NCBI GenBank assembly: GCA_023436245.1
Contig: JAEZJZ010000085.1
Span: 1-36,542, forward strand
DNA from: Bacillota bacterium
GTDB taxonomy: Bacteria; Bacillota; UBA994; UBA5500
DNA: 36,542 nucleotides
Reading direction: 5' to 3'
Shown: piece after piece, positions 23,089 through 31,572 of the stretch
How the letters are laid out: every line of letters begins with the position of its first letter
How positions within the stretch are numbered: the stretch's first letter is position 1
Notes under the pieces: model-generated
What the model was told of the DNA's origin: nothing
What the model saw: only the letters and a program-made list of their open reading frames with translations
Databases searched by the model: none
Made by a program: the position numbers and the translations under genes

Positions 23089-23276
23089 GGGCGTAGATCT
23101 CCTCCATTTTCCCAGGTAAACCACATGATCCAACAGACATTCTCTGGAGAATCAAACCTATGATAGCACAGGCCCCGTACAACCGCAAATAGACATCCCG
23201 GGCAGAGCCTGTCCAATTGCGTCTGTGCCCATCGCGATCCACGGAGGAACCAACCTGGTTCCTCCGTCCCCGGCAC

Positions 23277-23777
23277 TCACTCAGCGCTGACCAGACGGTC
23301 TGCTACCAACTCTTGGCGGTCAAAGCCGTGCGCAATGCGGGCTGAAGCGGCAGCCGCCAGCCCGGCCACCAAGTCGTCCAAGAAGGTGTGCACTGCATGT
23401 GGGTGACCATTGATCACGGCTAGAATGCCCATCTTGGTCTTGTCCAGGTAACCGAAATTGGTCAAGCCGATAGTGCCATAGACATTAGTGATCGATAGCG
23501 CGAGAATCTCATCGATACCAAAGAGCGGTTCATCGCTGACGATCACGCTTTGCAGTGGTTCTGGCAGCAACCCTTGCTCTGCGTATGTGTCAAGTAGAAT
23601 ACCTGTCAGCAGCGCGTACTGCACTTCTCGCTTCTCCAGCACGCACTGCACGCTGGCCAGGCACTGCATCTTACCTAGCCCCGGGTGATAAGGTTGCTGC
23701 AAGGTGTAGACTATTTCCGCTACATCACTCAGTGTCACTCCACGCTCTGTCATCATCTGCACAACCAGCTGTTTCAA
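23277..23777 (-). CDS. PgpA-like (YutG family) protein
   Basis: 166 residues resembling the phosphatidylglycerophosphatase A fold used by Bacillus YutG-type proteins: MTERGVTLSDVAEIVYTLQQ at the start, then LGKMQCLASVQCVLEKREVQ, NVYGTIGLTNFGYLDKTKMG and the end VHTFLDDLVAGLAAAASARIAHG. A substrate is not established for this branch; it lacks the multi-TM look of true PgpA. The start is TTG at 23777 (SLKQLVVQ) with AGAGGTG 6 nt upstream, so the longer open frame is not used. It lies between dnaE and the DUF2007-like gene on the same strand, and is probably co-transcribed with dnaE, 58 bp apart. Confidence 0.85.
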   Translation of the reverse strand: MKQLVVQMMTERGVTLSDVAEIVYTLQQPYHPGLGKMQCLASVQCVLEKREVQYALLTGILLDTYAEQGLLPEPLQSVIVSDEPLFGIDEILALSITNVYGTIGLTNFGYLDKTKMGILAVINGHPHAVHTFLDDLVAGLAAAASARIAHGFDRQELVADRLVSAE

Positions 23778-23835
23778 ACTCAAGCACCTCTTCTGCGATT
23801 TGACGAAAATCCTCCACGGATCCGTCAAAACTACA

Positions 23836-26800
23836 CTATTCCGCTTCGGGCAGAGAGGTGAACACTGACTCGTCCCCAAACAGGCGCCTCACTTCTGAGA
23901 CCAACTCGTCACTGCAGTCACACCAGTACTTCTCGTCGGTGAGAATCAGTTTCTGACTGGCCTGCCTACTCAAATAGACCGGGGTGGGACCTGGGTGGCG
24001 CCCGAGCAATGACTTCAAATAGCCGAGGCGGCTGACCTGCTCATCATCGTAACGCACCAACAACGCCTGGTTGTCCGCCGATATCTGTTTGACACTATCG
24101 GCGATCACTGTCATGTTCTCGTCTCGCCGATTGGCCTTGCCGCTGATGACCACGATGCGCTCATTCTGAATTAGCGCGCCATACTTCTGAGTGCACTCAG
24201 GGAAGAGCACGATCTCCGCTGCACCTTCGTAGTCTTCCAAGGTGCAGAACATCATCAGCTTGCCTGTCTTGGTGGTAATCCGCTTGCTCTCAATCACTCG
24301 CCCTCCCACCACCAACGGGGTGCCATGGTCCATTTCCGAAATTTCACTTAAGGATACACTGATTCTGCTCTTCAGTGACTGTCGATACTGGTCCAGCGGA
24401 TGCCCGGAAACGTACATACCGAGCAGCTCCTTTTCCATGGCCAGCAACTCATCCTGCGAAAACTCGGGGACATCTGGCAGGTTCCACTCCACTTCCGGCG
24501 CTGCGGCGGCGCTCCCCATCAGGTCAAACAGGGAAAGTTGGCCACTCTGTTTGCTCTTCATGGCCATGTTGGCTTTGTCCAAAGCCGAATCGAGCCCAGC
24601 CAACAACTGAGCCCGTTTCGCCCCCGTACTGGCAAAGGCGCCACATCGCACCAGGCTCTCCAGCACTCTCTTATTGACTACCCGCAGATCAACCCGCGAA
24701 CAGAAGTCAAAGAGCGACTCAAACTGGCCTTCCACTTCCCGCGCTTCCACAATGGCGTCGATCGCAGTATGCCCTACGTTCTTGACCGCAGCCAGACCGA
24801 ATGCCACTCTGCCGCCCTTAGCCGTGAACTTGTGGCGGCTGTGGTTCACATCCGGCGGCACTATTTCGACCGAAAGGCGACGGCACTCTTCAATGTAGGC
24901 CTGCACCTTATCCGAGTTACCGGCAACGCTAGTCAAAAGCGCGGCCATGAACTCTGCTGGATAGTGCACCTTCAGCCAGGCCGTCTGATAGGCCAAGACG
25001 GCATAGCAAGCCGCATGGCTCTTGTTGAAGGCGTACTTCGCGAACTCAGCCATCTCATCAAATACCTGGTTGGCTACATCTGCCGGAACACCCATGCGCT
25101 CTGCACCCGGCACCTGCACTTCGCCATCGTCGTCCACGATGCCATAGATGAAGTACTGGCGTTCCTTTTCCATTACCTCGGCTTTCTTCTTGGCCATCGC
25201 CCGCCTAACCAGGTCGGCTCGGCCGAGCGAGTATCCGGCCAACTGGCGAACAACCTGCTGCACCTGTTCCTGATAGACAAGGCAACCATACGTGACCTTC
25301 AGAATCGACTCCAGTTTCGGGTCGGCGTACTTGATCTTGTTCGGATTGTGCTTGTTTTCCAGGTACCTGGGGATTTGCTCCATCGGGCCTGGCCGAAACA
25401 GCGAGATTCCGGCGATGATGTCTTCAAAGTTCTGCGGCTTCAGCTGACGCATGAAGTTGCGCATACCGCCGCCTTCCAACTGGAACACACCCAGAGTATC
25501 CCCCGAGCTGAGCAGTTCGAAGACTGCCGGATCATCAAATGTCATTCTGTCCAGGTCAATGTCTATCTGGTGGTTACGCTTGATGTCGGCCACCGCATCA
25601 GCGATCACCGTCAGGGTGCGCAACCCGAGAAAGTCCATCTTCAGCAATCCCAGTTCATCGATGGTTGTCCATGGGTACTGTGTGGTAATCGCGTCCGCAT
25701 TCCGAGCAAGTGGCACCAGCTCATCCAGTGGCTGTGGAGTGATCACCACAGCTGCCGCATGCACAGACGAGTGGCGAGGCAAACCCTCCAATGAACGGGC
25801 GATGTCGATCAGTTGGTGTGTCGACTGATCCTGATCATAGAGTTGCTTCAGCTCCGACACTTTCTCCAACGCGCTGTCAATGGTGATGTCCAACTCTGCC
25901 GGAATTAACTTGGCAATGCGATCACCGTCTGCAAAGCTAAGGCCCAAGGCTCTAGCCACATCGCGTACAGCCGCTTTCGCGCCCATCGTACCGAAGGTGA
26001 TGATCTGACAGACATTCTCGGCCCCGTATTTCTCAGTCACATATTCAATCACTTCGCCTCGCCGCTCGTAACAGAAGTCAGTGTCAAAGTCCGGCATAGA
26101 AACCCGCTCTTCGTTGAGAAAACGCTCAAAAACGAGGTCGTAAGGCAGCGGATCCAGCCCGGTGATGCCGAGCACGTAGGCGACGACGCTGCCGGCCCCA
26201 GAGCCGCGCCCAATGCCAACCGGTATGCCCTTGTGGCGCGCATGGTTGATGAAGTCCTGCACGATCAAAAAATAGCTGGCGAAGCCCATCTTTTCAATCA
26301 CGCGCAGCTCGTAGTTGAGCCTTTCCCAAATCGCTTCGGTCGGTTCCGGATAACGGTTGGTCAAGCGCTCTGCACAGAGGTGGCGAAGGTACGTCTCCGC
26401 GGTAAATCCCGGTGGCACTTCATAGACAGGCAGCTTTGTCTTGCCAAACTCGAACTCCACCTGGCACCGTTCGGCAATCAGCACAGTGTTCTGCAATGCC
26501 TGTTCCAGCAATTGCTCCGGCAGATAGGACAGTCTCTGCAGCAGCTCATCACTCGACTTGAGGTGAAACTCCGGCACGAAACGCATGCGATTTTGATCAT
26601 GCACCGTCTTGCCGGTCTGAATGCAAAGCAGCGCATCGTGAGCCTGGTAGTCCTCCGCCTTCACATAATGAATGTCATTGGTGATCACCAGGGGAATCGC
26701 AGTCTCTCCGTGCATCCTGACCAGAGCTTCATTCACCGGACGTTGCTCGGGTAGTCCGTGATCCTGTAGCTCCAGATAGAAATTCTCAGCACCGTAGATG

Positions 26801-27294
26801 TCCCGCAGTCGCAAAGCCAACTCCTTGGCTTCATCGTACTGCCCGGCCATCAACAGGGAGGGAATCTGACCACCAAGACAGGCAGAGAGGGCAATCAGGC
26901 CATCATGGTGCTGTGCGAGCAGTTCAAAATCGACCCTTGGCCGGTAGTAGAAACCTTCCAGAAAAGCTTTGCTCACCAGCTTGATCAGGCTCTGATAACC
27001 AGTCTCATCCTTGGCCAATAGTACCAAATGATACTGGCTGTCATCGAGCTTTGGCTGCCGATCAAAACGTGTTCGCGTCGCCACATAGACCTCGCAGCCA
27101 ATGATCGGCTTCACACCCGCCGATTTTGCGGCTTTGTAGAAGTCGATCACCCCGTACATATTGCCATGATCTGTGATGGCAATGGATGATTGACCCATGC
27201 TTTTTGCACGCTTAACCAACTCATCAACACGCGCTGAACCGTCTAGTAGACTGAACGCCGTGTGAACATGGAGATGAACCATTTCCCGCGGCAA
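23836..27294 (-). CDS. dnaE: DNA polymerase III alpha subunit (DnaE1 type)
   Basis: About 1152 residues. N-terminal PHP domain HLHVHTAFSLLDG (about 7-19) with further ITDHGNMYG. The C-family polymerase core has IGRGSGAGSVVAYVLGITGL near 365 and the catalytic Asp pair in MPDFDTDFCYERRGEVIEYV near 400. GMGAKAAVRDVARALGL, KSHAACYAVLAYQTAWLKVHY and a helix-hairpin-helix (VDLRVVNKRVLESLVRCGAF) follow. The C-terminal OB domain is GTPLVVGGRVIESKRI ... FCTLEDYEGAAEIVLFP. The order PHP-pol-HhH-OB fits DnaE1 (replicase) or the DnaE3 group; PolC is absent from the window. TTG at 27294 follows GAGGTG; ATG at 27282 is an alternative. It starts a same-strand run to pfkA. Confidence 0.95.
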   Translation of the reverse strand: MPREMVHLHVHTAFSLLDGSARVDELVKRAKSMGQSSIAITDHGNMYGVIDFYKAAKSAGVKPIIGCEVYVATRTRFDRQPKLDDSQYHLVLLAKDETGYQSLIKLVSKAFLEGFYYRPRVDFELLAQHHDGLIALSACLGGQIPSLLMAGQYDEAKELALRLRDIYGAENFYLELQDHGLPEQRPVNEALVRMHGETAIPLVITNDIHYVKAEDYQAHDALLCIQTGKTVHDQNRMRFVPEFHLKSSDELLQRLSYLPEQLLEQALQNTVLIAERCQVEFEFGKTKLPVYEVPPGFTAETYLRHLCAERLTNRYPEPTEAIWERLNYELRVIEKMGFASYFLIVQDFINHARHKGIPVGIGRGSGAGSVVAYVLGITGLDPLPYDLVFERFLNEERVSMPDFDTDFCYERRGEVIEYVTEKYGAENVCQIITFGTMGAKAAVRDVARALGLSFADGDRIAKLIPAELDITIDSALEKVSELKQLYDQDQSTHQLIDIARSLEGLPRHSSVHAAAVVITPQPLDELVPLARNADAITTQYPWTTIDELGLLKMDFLGLRTLTVIADAVADIKRNHQIDIDLDRMTFDDPAVFELLSSGDTLGVFQLEGGGMRNFMRQLKPQNFEDIIAGISLFRPGPMEQIPRYLENKHNPNKIKYADPKLESILKVTYGCLVYQEQVQQVVRQLAGYSLGRADLVRRAMAKKKAEVMEKERQYFIYGIVDDDGEVQVPGAERMGVPADVANQVFDEMAEFAKYAFNKSHAACYAVLAYQTAWLKVHYPAEFMAALLTSVAGNSDKVQAYIEECRRLSVEIVPPDVNHSRHKFTAKGGRVAFGLAAVKNVGHTAIDAIVEAREVEGQFESLFDFCSRVDLRVVNKRVLESLVRCGAFASTGAKRAQLLAGLDSALDKANMAMKSKQSGQLSLFDLMGSAAAAPEVEWNLPDVPEFSQDELLAMEKELLGMYVSGHPLDQYRQSLKSRISVSLSEISEMDHGTPLVVGGRVIESKRITTKTGKLMMFCTLEDYEGAAEIVLFPECTQKYGALIQNERIVVISGKANRRDENMTVIADSVKQISADNQALLVRYDDEQVSRLGYLKSLLGRHPGPTPVYLSRQASQKLILTDEKYWCDCSDELVSEVRRLFGDESVFTSLPEAE

Positions 27295-27315
27295 GAACTG
27301 ACACCTCACCTTCAA

Positions 27316-27651
27316 GAGAGTGACTCCGGCAACTCAATAATTCGCTGGGCTGTTGGAAAAAACTATCTGAAAAGGTCACATATCCTCGCAGCAATTGCGA
27401 TCTCACTAAACCTTTCTGGTTTCACAAGTCACTTTCCTGCTGGGTCCAATCATTGGTTCTGCCTGCGCAATGCTCTGCAAACTGCCACGTGCAAAGAGAG
27501 CCAAGCATAAACCACACATTTTCTACGCAGGATACTGTGGCAGGAAGCCGCTATTCGGGAGCCTGCCGACACTGCTGGACAAGAGCTCTGTCAGCAACGA
27601 CAGCGGTTCAGATCAGGTCAAGCTACCATAACTACTTGGAACAATCTACTT
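27316..27651. other. Divergent intergenic region of dnaE and the sleB leader
   Basis: No gene supported. The several short open frames lack ribosome binding sites and family resemblance. A dnaE promoter should lie here, but no clear -35/-10 pair stood out by eye. Confidence 0.45.
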
Positions 27652-27680
27652 TTGCTTACTTTGGGTGCATTATGTATACT
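27652..27680 (+). promoter_or_regulatory. Sigma-A-like promoter of the riboswitch-sleB unit
   Basis: TTGCTT (27652-27657), a 17-nt spacer and TATACT (27675-27680). The -10 is strong and the -35 matches only TTG. The predicted start at about 27687 falls right at the first base of the riboswitch aptamer. A forespore sigma-G promoter for sleB could overlap, but none was clear. Confidence 0.6.
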
Positions 27681-27688
27681 ACACATAT

Positions 27689-27812
27689 GAGCCGAATCAG
27701 GGCAAAACCAATAAGCAGCCCTGTACGGGGGAAATGTTAATTGGGGTGAATCGGTGCTTGCACCGTAGGGTCTTCCTTTCTTCCCGAACCCGTCAACTAA
27801 CCTCGGAGGCTC
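27689..27812 (+). promoter_or_regulatory. Cyclic di-AMP riboswitch (ydaO/yuaA type) upstream of sleB
   Basis: The leader holds the conserved blocks of the ydaO class in order: ACGGGGGAAA, TTGGGGTGAATCGG, CACCGTAGGGTC, CCCGAACCCGTCAACTAACC and TCGGAGGCTC. The outer stem P1 is GAGCC (27689-27693) with GGCTC (27808-27812). This class binds c-di-AMP and turns genes off, often cell-wall hydrolases and germination enzymes. The P1 3' strand overlaps GGAGG (27805-27809), and I saw no terminator hairpin before sleB, so control may be at translation rather than by transcription termination (inference). Gene context, sleB, fits the known regulon. Confidence 0.88.
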
Positions 27813-27828
27813 TAGCAGAAAGGTGGCC

Positions 27829-28647
27829 GTGGTGTTGTCCAAAGCACGACCATTGCTGCTCTTCCTCATCCTCTTACTGACTATGACCGGAACAGCCCAT
27901 GCAGCCCTCGGTGACACGGTCCTTGGGCAAGGTGCAAGGGGCAGCGATGTTCAGCAACTACAGCAGTACCTGCATCAACTGCAGCTCCTGCCTGTGTCAC
28001 CGACCGGGTACTTCGGCAGTCTGACTGACGCAGCAGTGCGCCAGTTCCAGACAGATCACAATCTGGTCGCCGACGGCCTGGTGGGCCCGCTGACATCAGC
28101 CGCCTTGGTGAGTGCGGTTTCGACCAAATGGCATGTCGTCCAACCCGGAGACACGCTTTGGTTGATAGCTAACCGCTATTCCACTTATGTGTACGCACTG
28201 AAAACCGCAAACAGCATCAGCAGTGACCTGATTCACCCCGGCCAAAGGCTGCGTTTGCCCGACCGGGCAAACAGCCCCTCTCGAGGCGCCTTCAGTCGTA
28301 GCGACCTGGAGCTTCTCGCTCACTTGGTACAGGCCGAAGCATCGGGAGAGCCTTATCTGGGTAAGGTTGCGGTTGCTGCAGTCGTCTTCAACCGTGTGGA
28401 CAGCCCCCTATTCCCCAACACCATTCGGGGAGTCATCTACCAGAGGTACCAGTTTGAACCGGTTCTCAACGGACGCATCAATGATGGCTATGACAGAGCA
28501 GCGATGCAAGCCACCATGGAGGCGTTGGCCGGCTCAGATCCAACCAAGGGTGCGCTCTTCTTCTACAATCCGGGGAAAGTCAGTCAGAGTTGGATGGCAG
28601 CCCGTCAGCTGATGACGGTAATCGGACAGCATGTCTTCTCACGTTAG
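27829..28647 (+). CDS. sleB: Spore cortex-lytic enzyme SleB (PG-binding + LysM + hydrolase)
   Basis: About 272 residues, secreted. A signal peptide (LSKARPLLLFLILLLTMTG, ending THA-A) is followed by a PG_binding_1 domain (about 30-90; GSDVQQLQQYLHQLQLLPVS ... AVRQFQTDHNLVADGLVGP), a LysM domain (about 100-145; WHVVQPGDTLWLIANRYSTY) and the C-terminal SleB hydrolase_2 domain (about 160-272). That domain contains the catalytic Glu in LVQAEASGEPYLGKVAVAAV and RYQFEPVLNGRIN, FFYNPGKVSQSWMA. SleB cuts muramic-delta-lactam peptidoglycan of the cortex during germination; its usual partner YpeB is not in the window. The start is among GTG 27823, 27829 and 27832; AGAAAGG lies 5 nt before 27829. A c-di-AMP riboswitch controls it. 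Confidence 0.94.
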   Translation: MVLSKARPLLLFLILLLTMTGTAHAALGDTVLGQGARGSDVQQLQQYLHQLQLLPVSPTGYFGSLTDAAVRQFQTDHNLVADGLVGPLTSAALVSAVSTKWHVVQPGDTLWLIANRYSTYVYALKTANSISSDLIHPGQRLRLPDRANSPSRGAFSRSDLELLAHLVQAEASGEPYLGKVAVAAVVFNRVDSPLFPNTIRGVIYQRYQFEPVLNGRINDGYDRAAMQATMEALAGSDPTKGALFFYNPGKVSQSWMAARQLMTVIGQHVFSR

Positions 28648-28660
28648 TTCAGGGTTTCGG

Positions 28661-28686
28661 CCGAGCCGCAGGGCTCGGTTTTTTTT
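28661..28686 (+). terminator. Terminator of sleB
   Basis: CCGAGCC-GCAG-GGCTCGG followed by eight T residues, 13 bp after the stop codon. Confidence 0.92.
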
Positions 28687-28699
28687 GCGCAGAAAAGTA

Positions 28700-28725
28700 G
28701 GGCACCGGGTCTTGGCCCGGTGCCC
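28700..28725 (-). terminator. Terminator of the small membrane protein gene
   Basis: GGGCACCGGG (28700-28709) and CCCGGTGCCC (28716-28725) form a perfect 10-bp stem. On the minus strand TACTTTTC follows. It lies just after the 28730 stop codon and back-to-back with the sleB terminator. Confidence 0.75.
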
Positions 28726-28729
28726 ATGC

Positions 28730-28966
28730 TTATACTCCCCTTCTAGGTGCAAGAGCGGCCTTCCGCTGACCGGAACTCCGCTTAGCTGAGCGGATCAGCT
28801 TCGCCTGCCTCATCTGGGCCACGAGCGCCAGCACGGCTAAGGATATCCAAGAGAACGTGAACAGGCTAGGCAAAGAGAAGGAGTTCATAGCCGGCAAAGA
28901 CAGCGCTCCCCACAGCGCGATCAGGGATAGACTGATAGCGGACAAGTGTGCGGCAAGTCTACGCAA
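28730..28966 (-). CDS. Small two-helix membrane protein
   Basis: 78 residues, no family recognised. Two hydrophobic segments (about 7-27, LSAISLSLIALWGALSLPA; and 34-51, FTFSWISLAVLALVAQM) are followed by a basic cytoplasmic tail (KLIRSAKRSSGQRKAALAPR). The TTG start lies 6 nt after a full GGAGGTGA ribosome binding site, the strongest evidence that it is translated. It is downstream of the HD-GYP gene on the opposite side of a 44-bp gap, the same strand. A regulatory relation is unknown. Confidence 0.7.
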   Translation of the reverse strand: MRRLAAHLSAISLSLIALWGALSLPAMNSFSLPSLFTFSWISLAVLALVAQMRQAKLIRSAKRSSGQRKAALAPRRGV

Positions 28967-29010
28967 TACCCATCACCTCCCGTGTTCAGCCTATGAGCAA
29001 GCTCATCTGC

Positions 29011-30087
29011 CTAGAACGGATCCGCCTCATCGGTGAGGACGGCGATAATGGAGATGTCGGGGTGCTTGACCAAATCAATCTCTTCGCCGTGCAGCAGCGG
29101 ATGACCAGCGCTGTCCTGCAACAAGCGCACAATTGGCCGGATGGTCATCGGCTGATTGATATCGACCACTACCCCGGCCATGCCGGTGCTGAGCCTGACC
29201 ATGGTGCCGATCGGGTAGAAGGCGACCCGCTGCAGGAAGCACCGAATCACATCCGGATCAAATAGAGTACCGCTGTTGGTGGTCAACCACGCAGCTGCAT
29301 CGTGAGGAAGGAAGCGCGGGCGATAGACGCGGTCCGACGCCAGCGCGTCATAGACATCAGCAACGGCCACAATTCTTGCGTAGGGATGAATGCCTTCGCC
29401 AACCAGACCGCGAGGATAACCTGAACCATCCACACGCTCGTGATGTTGCAGCGCAATGTGGGAGCTGAGCAGGCTGATCTCCTGATGCCGCAGGATATTG
29501 AACCCGTCAAAGGCATGCAGCTTCACCTGATCATACTCGTCTGCTGACAGCTTGCCGGGTTTGTTCAGCACATCTTTGGGGATGAGTGTCTTTCCGAGAT
29601 CGTGCATCAGGGCGCCTATACCCAACTCGCGCAAGGATTGGCTGTTTAGCCCTTGAGATAATCCGACCAAGACTGCAAAGGAACAGACATTCACCGAATG
29701 GGCAAAGGTATAGTCATCGTGCGTGCGAATGTCCAGCACGTTGATCATCAGACGCGGATTGATGGAAAGATCAGAAATGATCATCTCCACGATGTCCTTG
29801 ATTGCCGGTATGTCCGCTGAGTTGCCAGCTATCAGGCTCGTGGTCGCTGACCGGAGCGTGCGCAACGCCCGCAGTCTGGTCTGTTCGCCAATAATCCCAT
29901 CGACTTCCAGGTCGGGGAAACGAGGGTCAACAATGTAGACAGACTGTACGCCCAGCTGTCGCAGGCGATCTATATACTTTTCCCGCAAGAGTTGCCCCTT
30001 TGTCAGAAGAATCTTCCCATCAGAGGAGATCACCGGTTGGGCCAACTGCATGCCTGAACGTAAATGACGTACTCCTATGCGACGCAA
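29011..30087 (-). CDS. HD-GYP domain protein (probable c-di-GMP phosphodiesterase)
   Basis: A 358-residue protein. Residues 1-75 form an N-terminal domain of unknown type (RRIGVRHLRSGMQLAQPVIS ... LLTKGQLLREKYIDRLRQLG), often found in front of HD-GYP. The HD-GYP core (about 120-290) has HSVNVCSFAVLVG, HDLGKTLIPKDVLNKPGKL (HD and the conserved Gly-Lys), HHERVDGSGYPRGL (the GYP motif) and VADVYDALASDRVYRP. Such enzymes degrade cyclic di-GMP to pGpG or GMP. No receiver domain or membrane segment. The TTG start follows AAAGGAGGGG. It follows alaX on the same strand, with a terminator between. Together with a c-di-AMP riboswitch nearby, two dinucleotide-messenger systems are represented. Confidence 0.93.
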   Translation of the reverse strand: MRRIGVRHLRSGMQLAQPVISSDGKILLTKGQLLREKYIDRLRQLGVQSVYIVDPRFPDLEVDGIIGEQTRLRALRTLRSATTSLIAGNSADIPAIKDIVEMIISDLSINPRLMINVLDIRTHDDYTFAHSVNVCSFAVLVGLSQGLNSQSLRELGIGALMHDLGKTLIPKDVLNKPGKLSADEYDQVKLHAFDGFNILRHQEISLLSSHIALQHHERVDGSGYPRGLVGEGIHPYARIVAVADVYDALASDRVYRPRFLPHDAAAWLTTNSGTLFDPDVIRCFLQRVAFYPIGTMVRLSTGMAGVVVDINQPMTIRPIVRLLQDSAGHPLLHGEEIDLVKHPDISIIAVLTDEADPF

Positions 30088-30310
30088 GGGGTCCCCTCCT
30101 TTTGTCCCTCCAGTGCTCAGTCAACCCAAAAACTAGCGTGTAACATCAAGTCTCGAACAGTTGACTGATCTCAGGATCCATTGATCCTGCATTCCATAGT
30201 TAAAGACTTGACGCCCTACTAGCTATTTGCCGTTGCCTCTGGTTTTTCCTGCCGCAGTCGGCTCCGTTTCGACAAATTCTGACCAATGACGCGCCAAGAA
30301 TAGGCAAAAA

Positions 30311-30353
30311 GGAGACCCATCCGATCGCCGTGAACGCCGACGGATAGGTCGTT
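30311..30353 (-). terminator. Terminator of alaX
   Basis: On the minus strand ACCTATCCG pairs with CGGATGGGT (one G-U), with an inner imperfect stem, followed by CTCCTTTTTG. It starts about 10 bp after the alaX stop codon. Confidence 0.65.
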
Positions 30354-30362
30354 TGCTCTCGT

Positions 30363-31559
30363 TTATTGCTTGATGCCATCCAGCACTGCCTTTTTCAGCT
30401 CCGACAGAGCATGTTCGCCAGCCTGCAGGGGAACCATTCCTTGCGCGAGCTGGGGTGAGCCACCCCCCTTGCCGGAGTGATTGCCCACAACCTGCTTGAG
30501 CAGGTTTCCGGCATGGAGCCCAGATTCTGGCCCAACACCCAGCACCAAACGGAAACTCTCTTCTGCGATGGCGCAGATTGCCACCACACTGCCTTGCGCA
30601 AGCAAGTAGGCAACTAAGTCCTTGATCTGTTCCAACGTCCATTGCAGATCGTAGTGTTGACAGATGACGGCGACCTGGCCAATACGCGGTGAATCAGCCA
30701 GCAGTCGATTTGCTTCCTGCCTGATCCGCTCCACCTGCATCAGCTTCAGCTGTCTCTCCAACTCGTCGATTTTCTCCATCAGTTTGGCCACCCCGGCCCC
30801 TACCTGCATGACCGGTTGCGACAGCGTACTGGACAACTGCTGCAACAACTGGTGCTTCTCCCGGTAGTCTGCATAGGCGCGCCTGCCTGCAACGAAGCTC
30901 ACGCGCAGATTACCCCGACGCTTCTCCCATGAGAGCAGCTTCAGCAAGCCCACATCGCCCAGGTCTCGCACATGGGTACCTCCGCAGGGGCAGATGTCGA
31001 AACCCTCAACCGCCACCAATCGGATATCTTCGGTCACTTTAGGAAGCTTGCGCAGTTCTTCCAGAGGCAGTTTGTCCGCAGTCACGAACCTAGCAACCAC
31101 CGGGCGGCTGCTGCGAATGACGGCATTCGCCAACTCCTCTGCCTGCAGCAAATCGGCGTCGGAGAGATCTGGCTGGTCTAGATCGATGGTCACTAACTGC
31201 TCTCCCAGATGAAAACCAACAGTGGAGGCCTGATACAGTTGCCAAAACGCCTGGGAGAGCACATGCTGCCCGCTATGCTGCTGCATGTGATCAAAACGTC
31301 TCGTCCAGTCGATTCTGCCCGAAACGACCGTCCCTACCGGAACTGACTCAGCAACCTGATGCCAGATCGCTCCCTGTTCGTCTACTTGGGTATCCGTAAC
31401 CGCCAGCTCGTTCAGCCAACCTTGGTCTGCCGGCTGGCCCCCGCCCTCTGGATAGAATGCGGTGCGGTCAAGCTGCACCCATCCAGGTCGGCTTGCGATC
31501 ACTTCCGCTGAAAACTGGTGCTGATATGCATCGTCGTAGTACAGGCGCTGCGTCTTCAT
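30363..31559 (-). CDS. alaX: AlaX-type alanyl-tRNA editing protein with DHHA1 domain
   Basis: A 398-residue AlaX-L protein that hydrolyses mischarged Ser- or Gly-tRNA(Ala). Residues 1-90 form the N-terminal beta-barrel (RTAFYPEGGGQPADQGWL, the conserved GGG loop). The zinc-binding editing core follows: HMQQHSGQHVLSQAF (HxxxH near 92-103) and CPCGGTHVRDLGDVG (Cys and His near 192-197). A coiled coil (LMEKIDELERQLKLMQVERI) leads to a C-terminal DHHA1 domain with GKGGGSPQLAQG, the conserved GGG-x7-G, near 372. It has no aminoacylation domain, so it is a free-standing editor. The ATG start has AGGAGGT 7 nt upstream; a repeat hairpin (GCAACTCTGCGAGTTGC) ends just before this site. Upstream ABC-F gene on the same strand. 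Confidence 0.93.
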   Translation of the reverse strand: MKTQRLYYDDAYQHQFSAEVIASRPGWVQLDRTAFYPEGGGQPADQGWLNELAVTDTQVDEQGAIWHQVAESVPVGTVVSGRIDWTRRFDHMQQHSGQHVLSQAFWQLYQASTVGFHLGEQLVTIDLDQPDLSDADLLQAEELANAVIRSSRPVVARFVTADKLPLEELRKLPKVTEDIRLVAVEGFDICPCGGTHVRDLGDVGLLKLLSWEKRRGNLRVSFVAGRRAYADYREKHQLLQQLSSTLSQPVMQVGAGVAKLMEKIDELERQLKLMQVERIRQEANRLLADSPRIGQVAVICQHYDLQWTLEQIKDLVAYLLAQGSVVAICAIAEESFRLVLGVGPESGLHAGNLLKQVVGNHSGKGGGSPQLAQGMVPLQAGEHALSELKKAVLDGIKQ

Positions 31560-31572
31560 TCGAATACCTCCT

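Noticed and set aside
24400..25794. 464-codon open frame antisense to dnaE
   Set aside because: It is a shadow of dnaE codon bias, with no ribosome binding site and no family resemblance.
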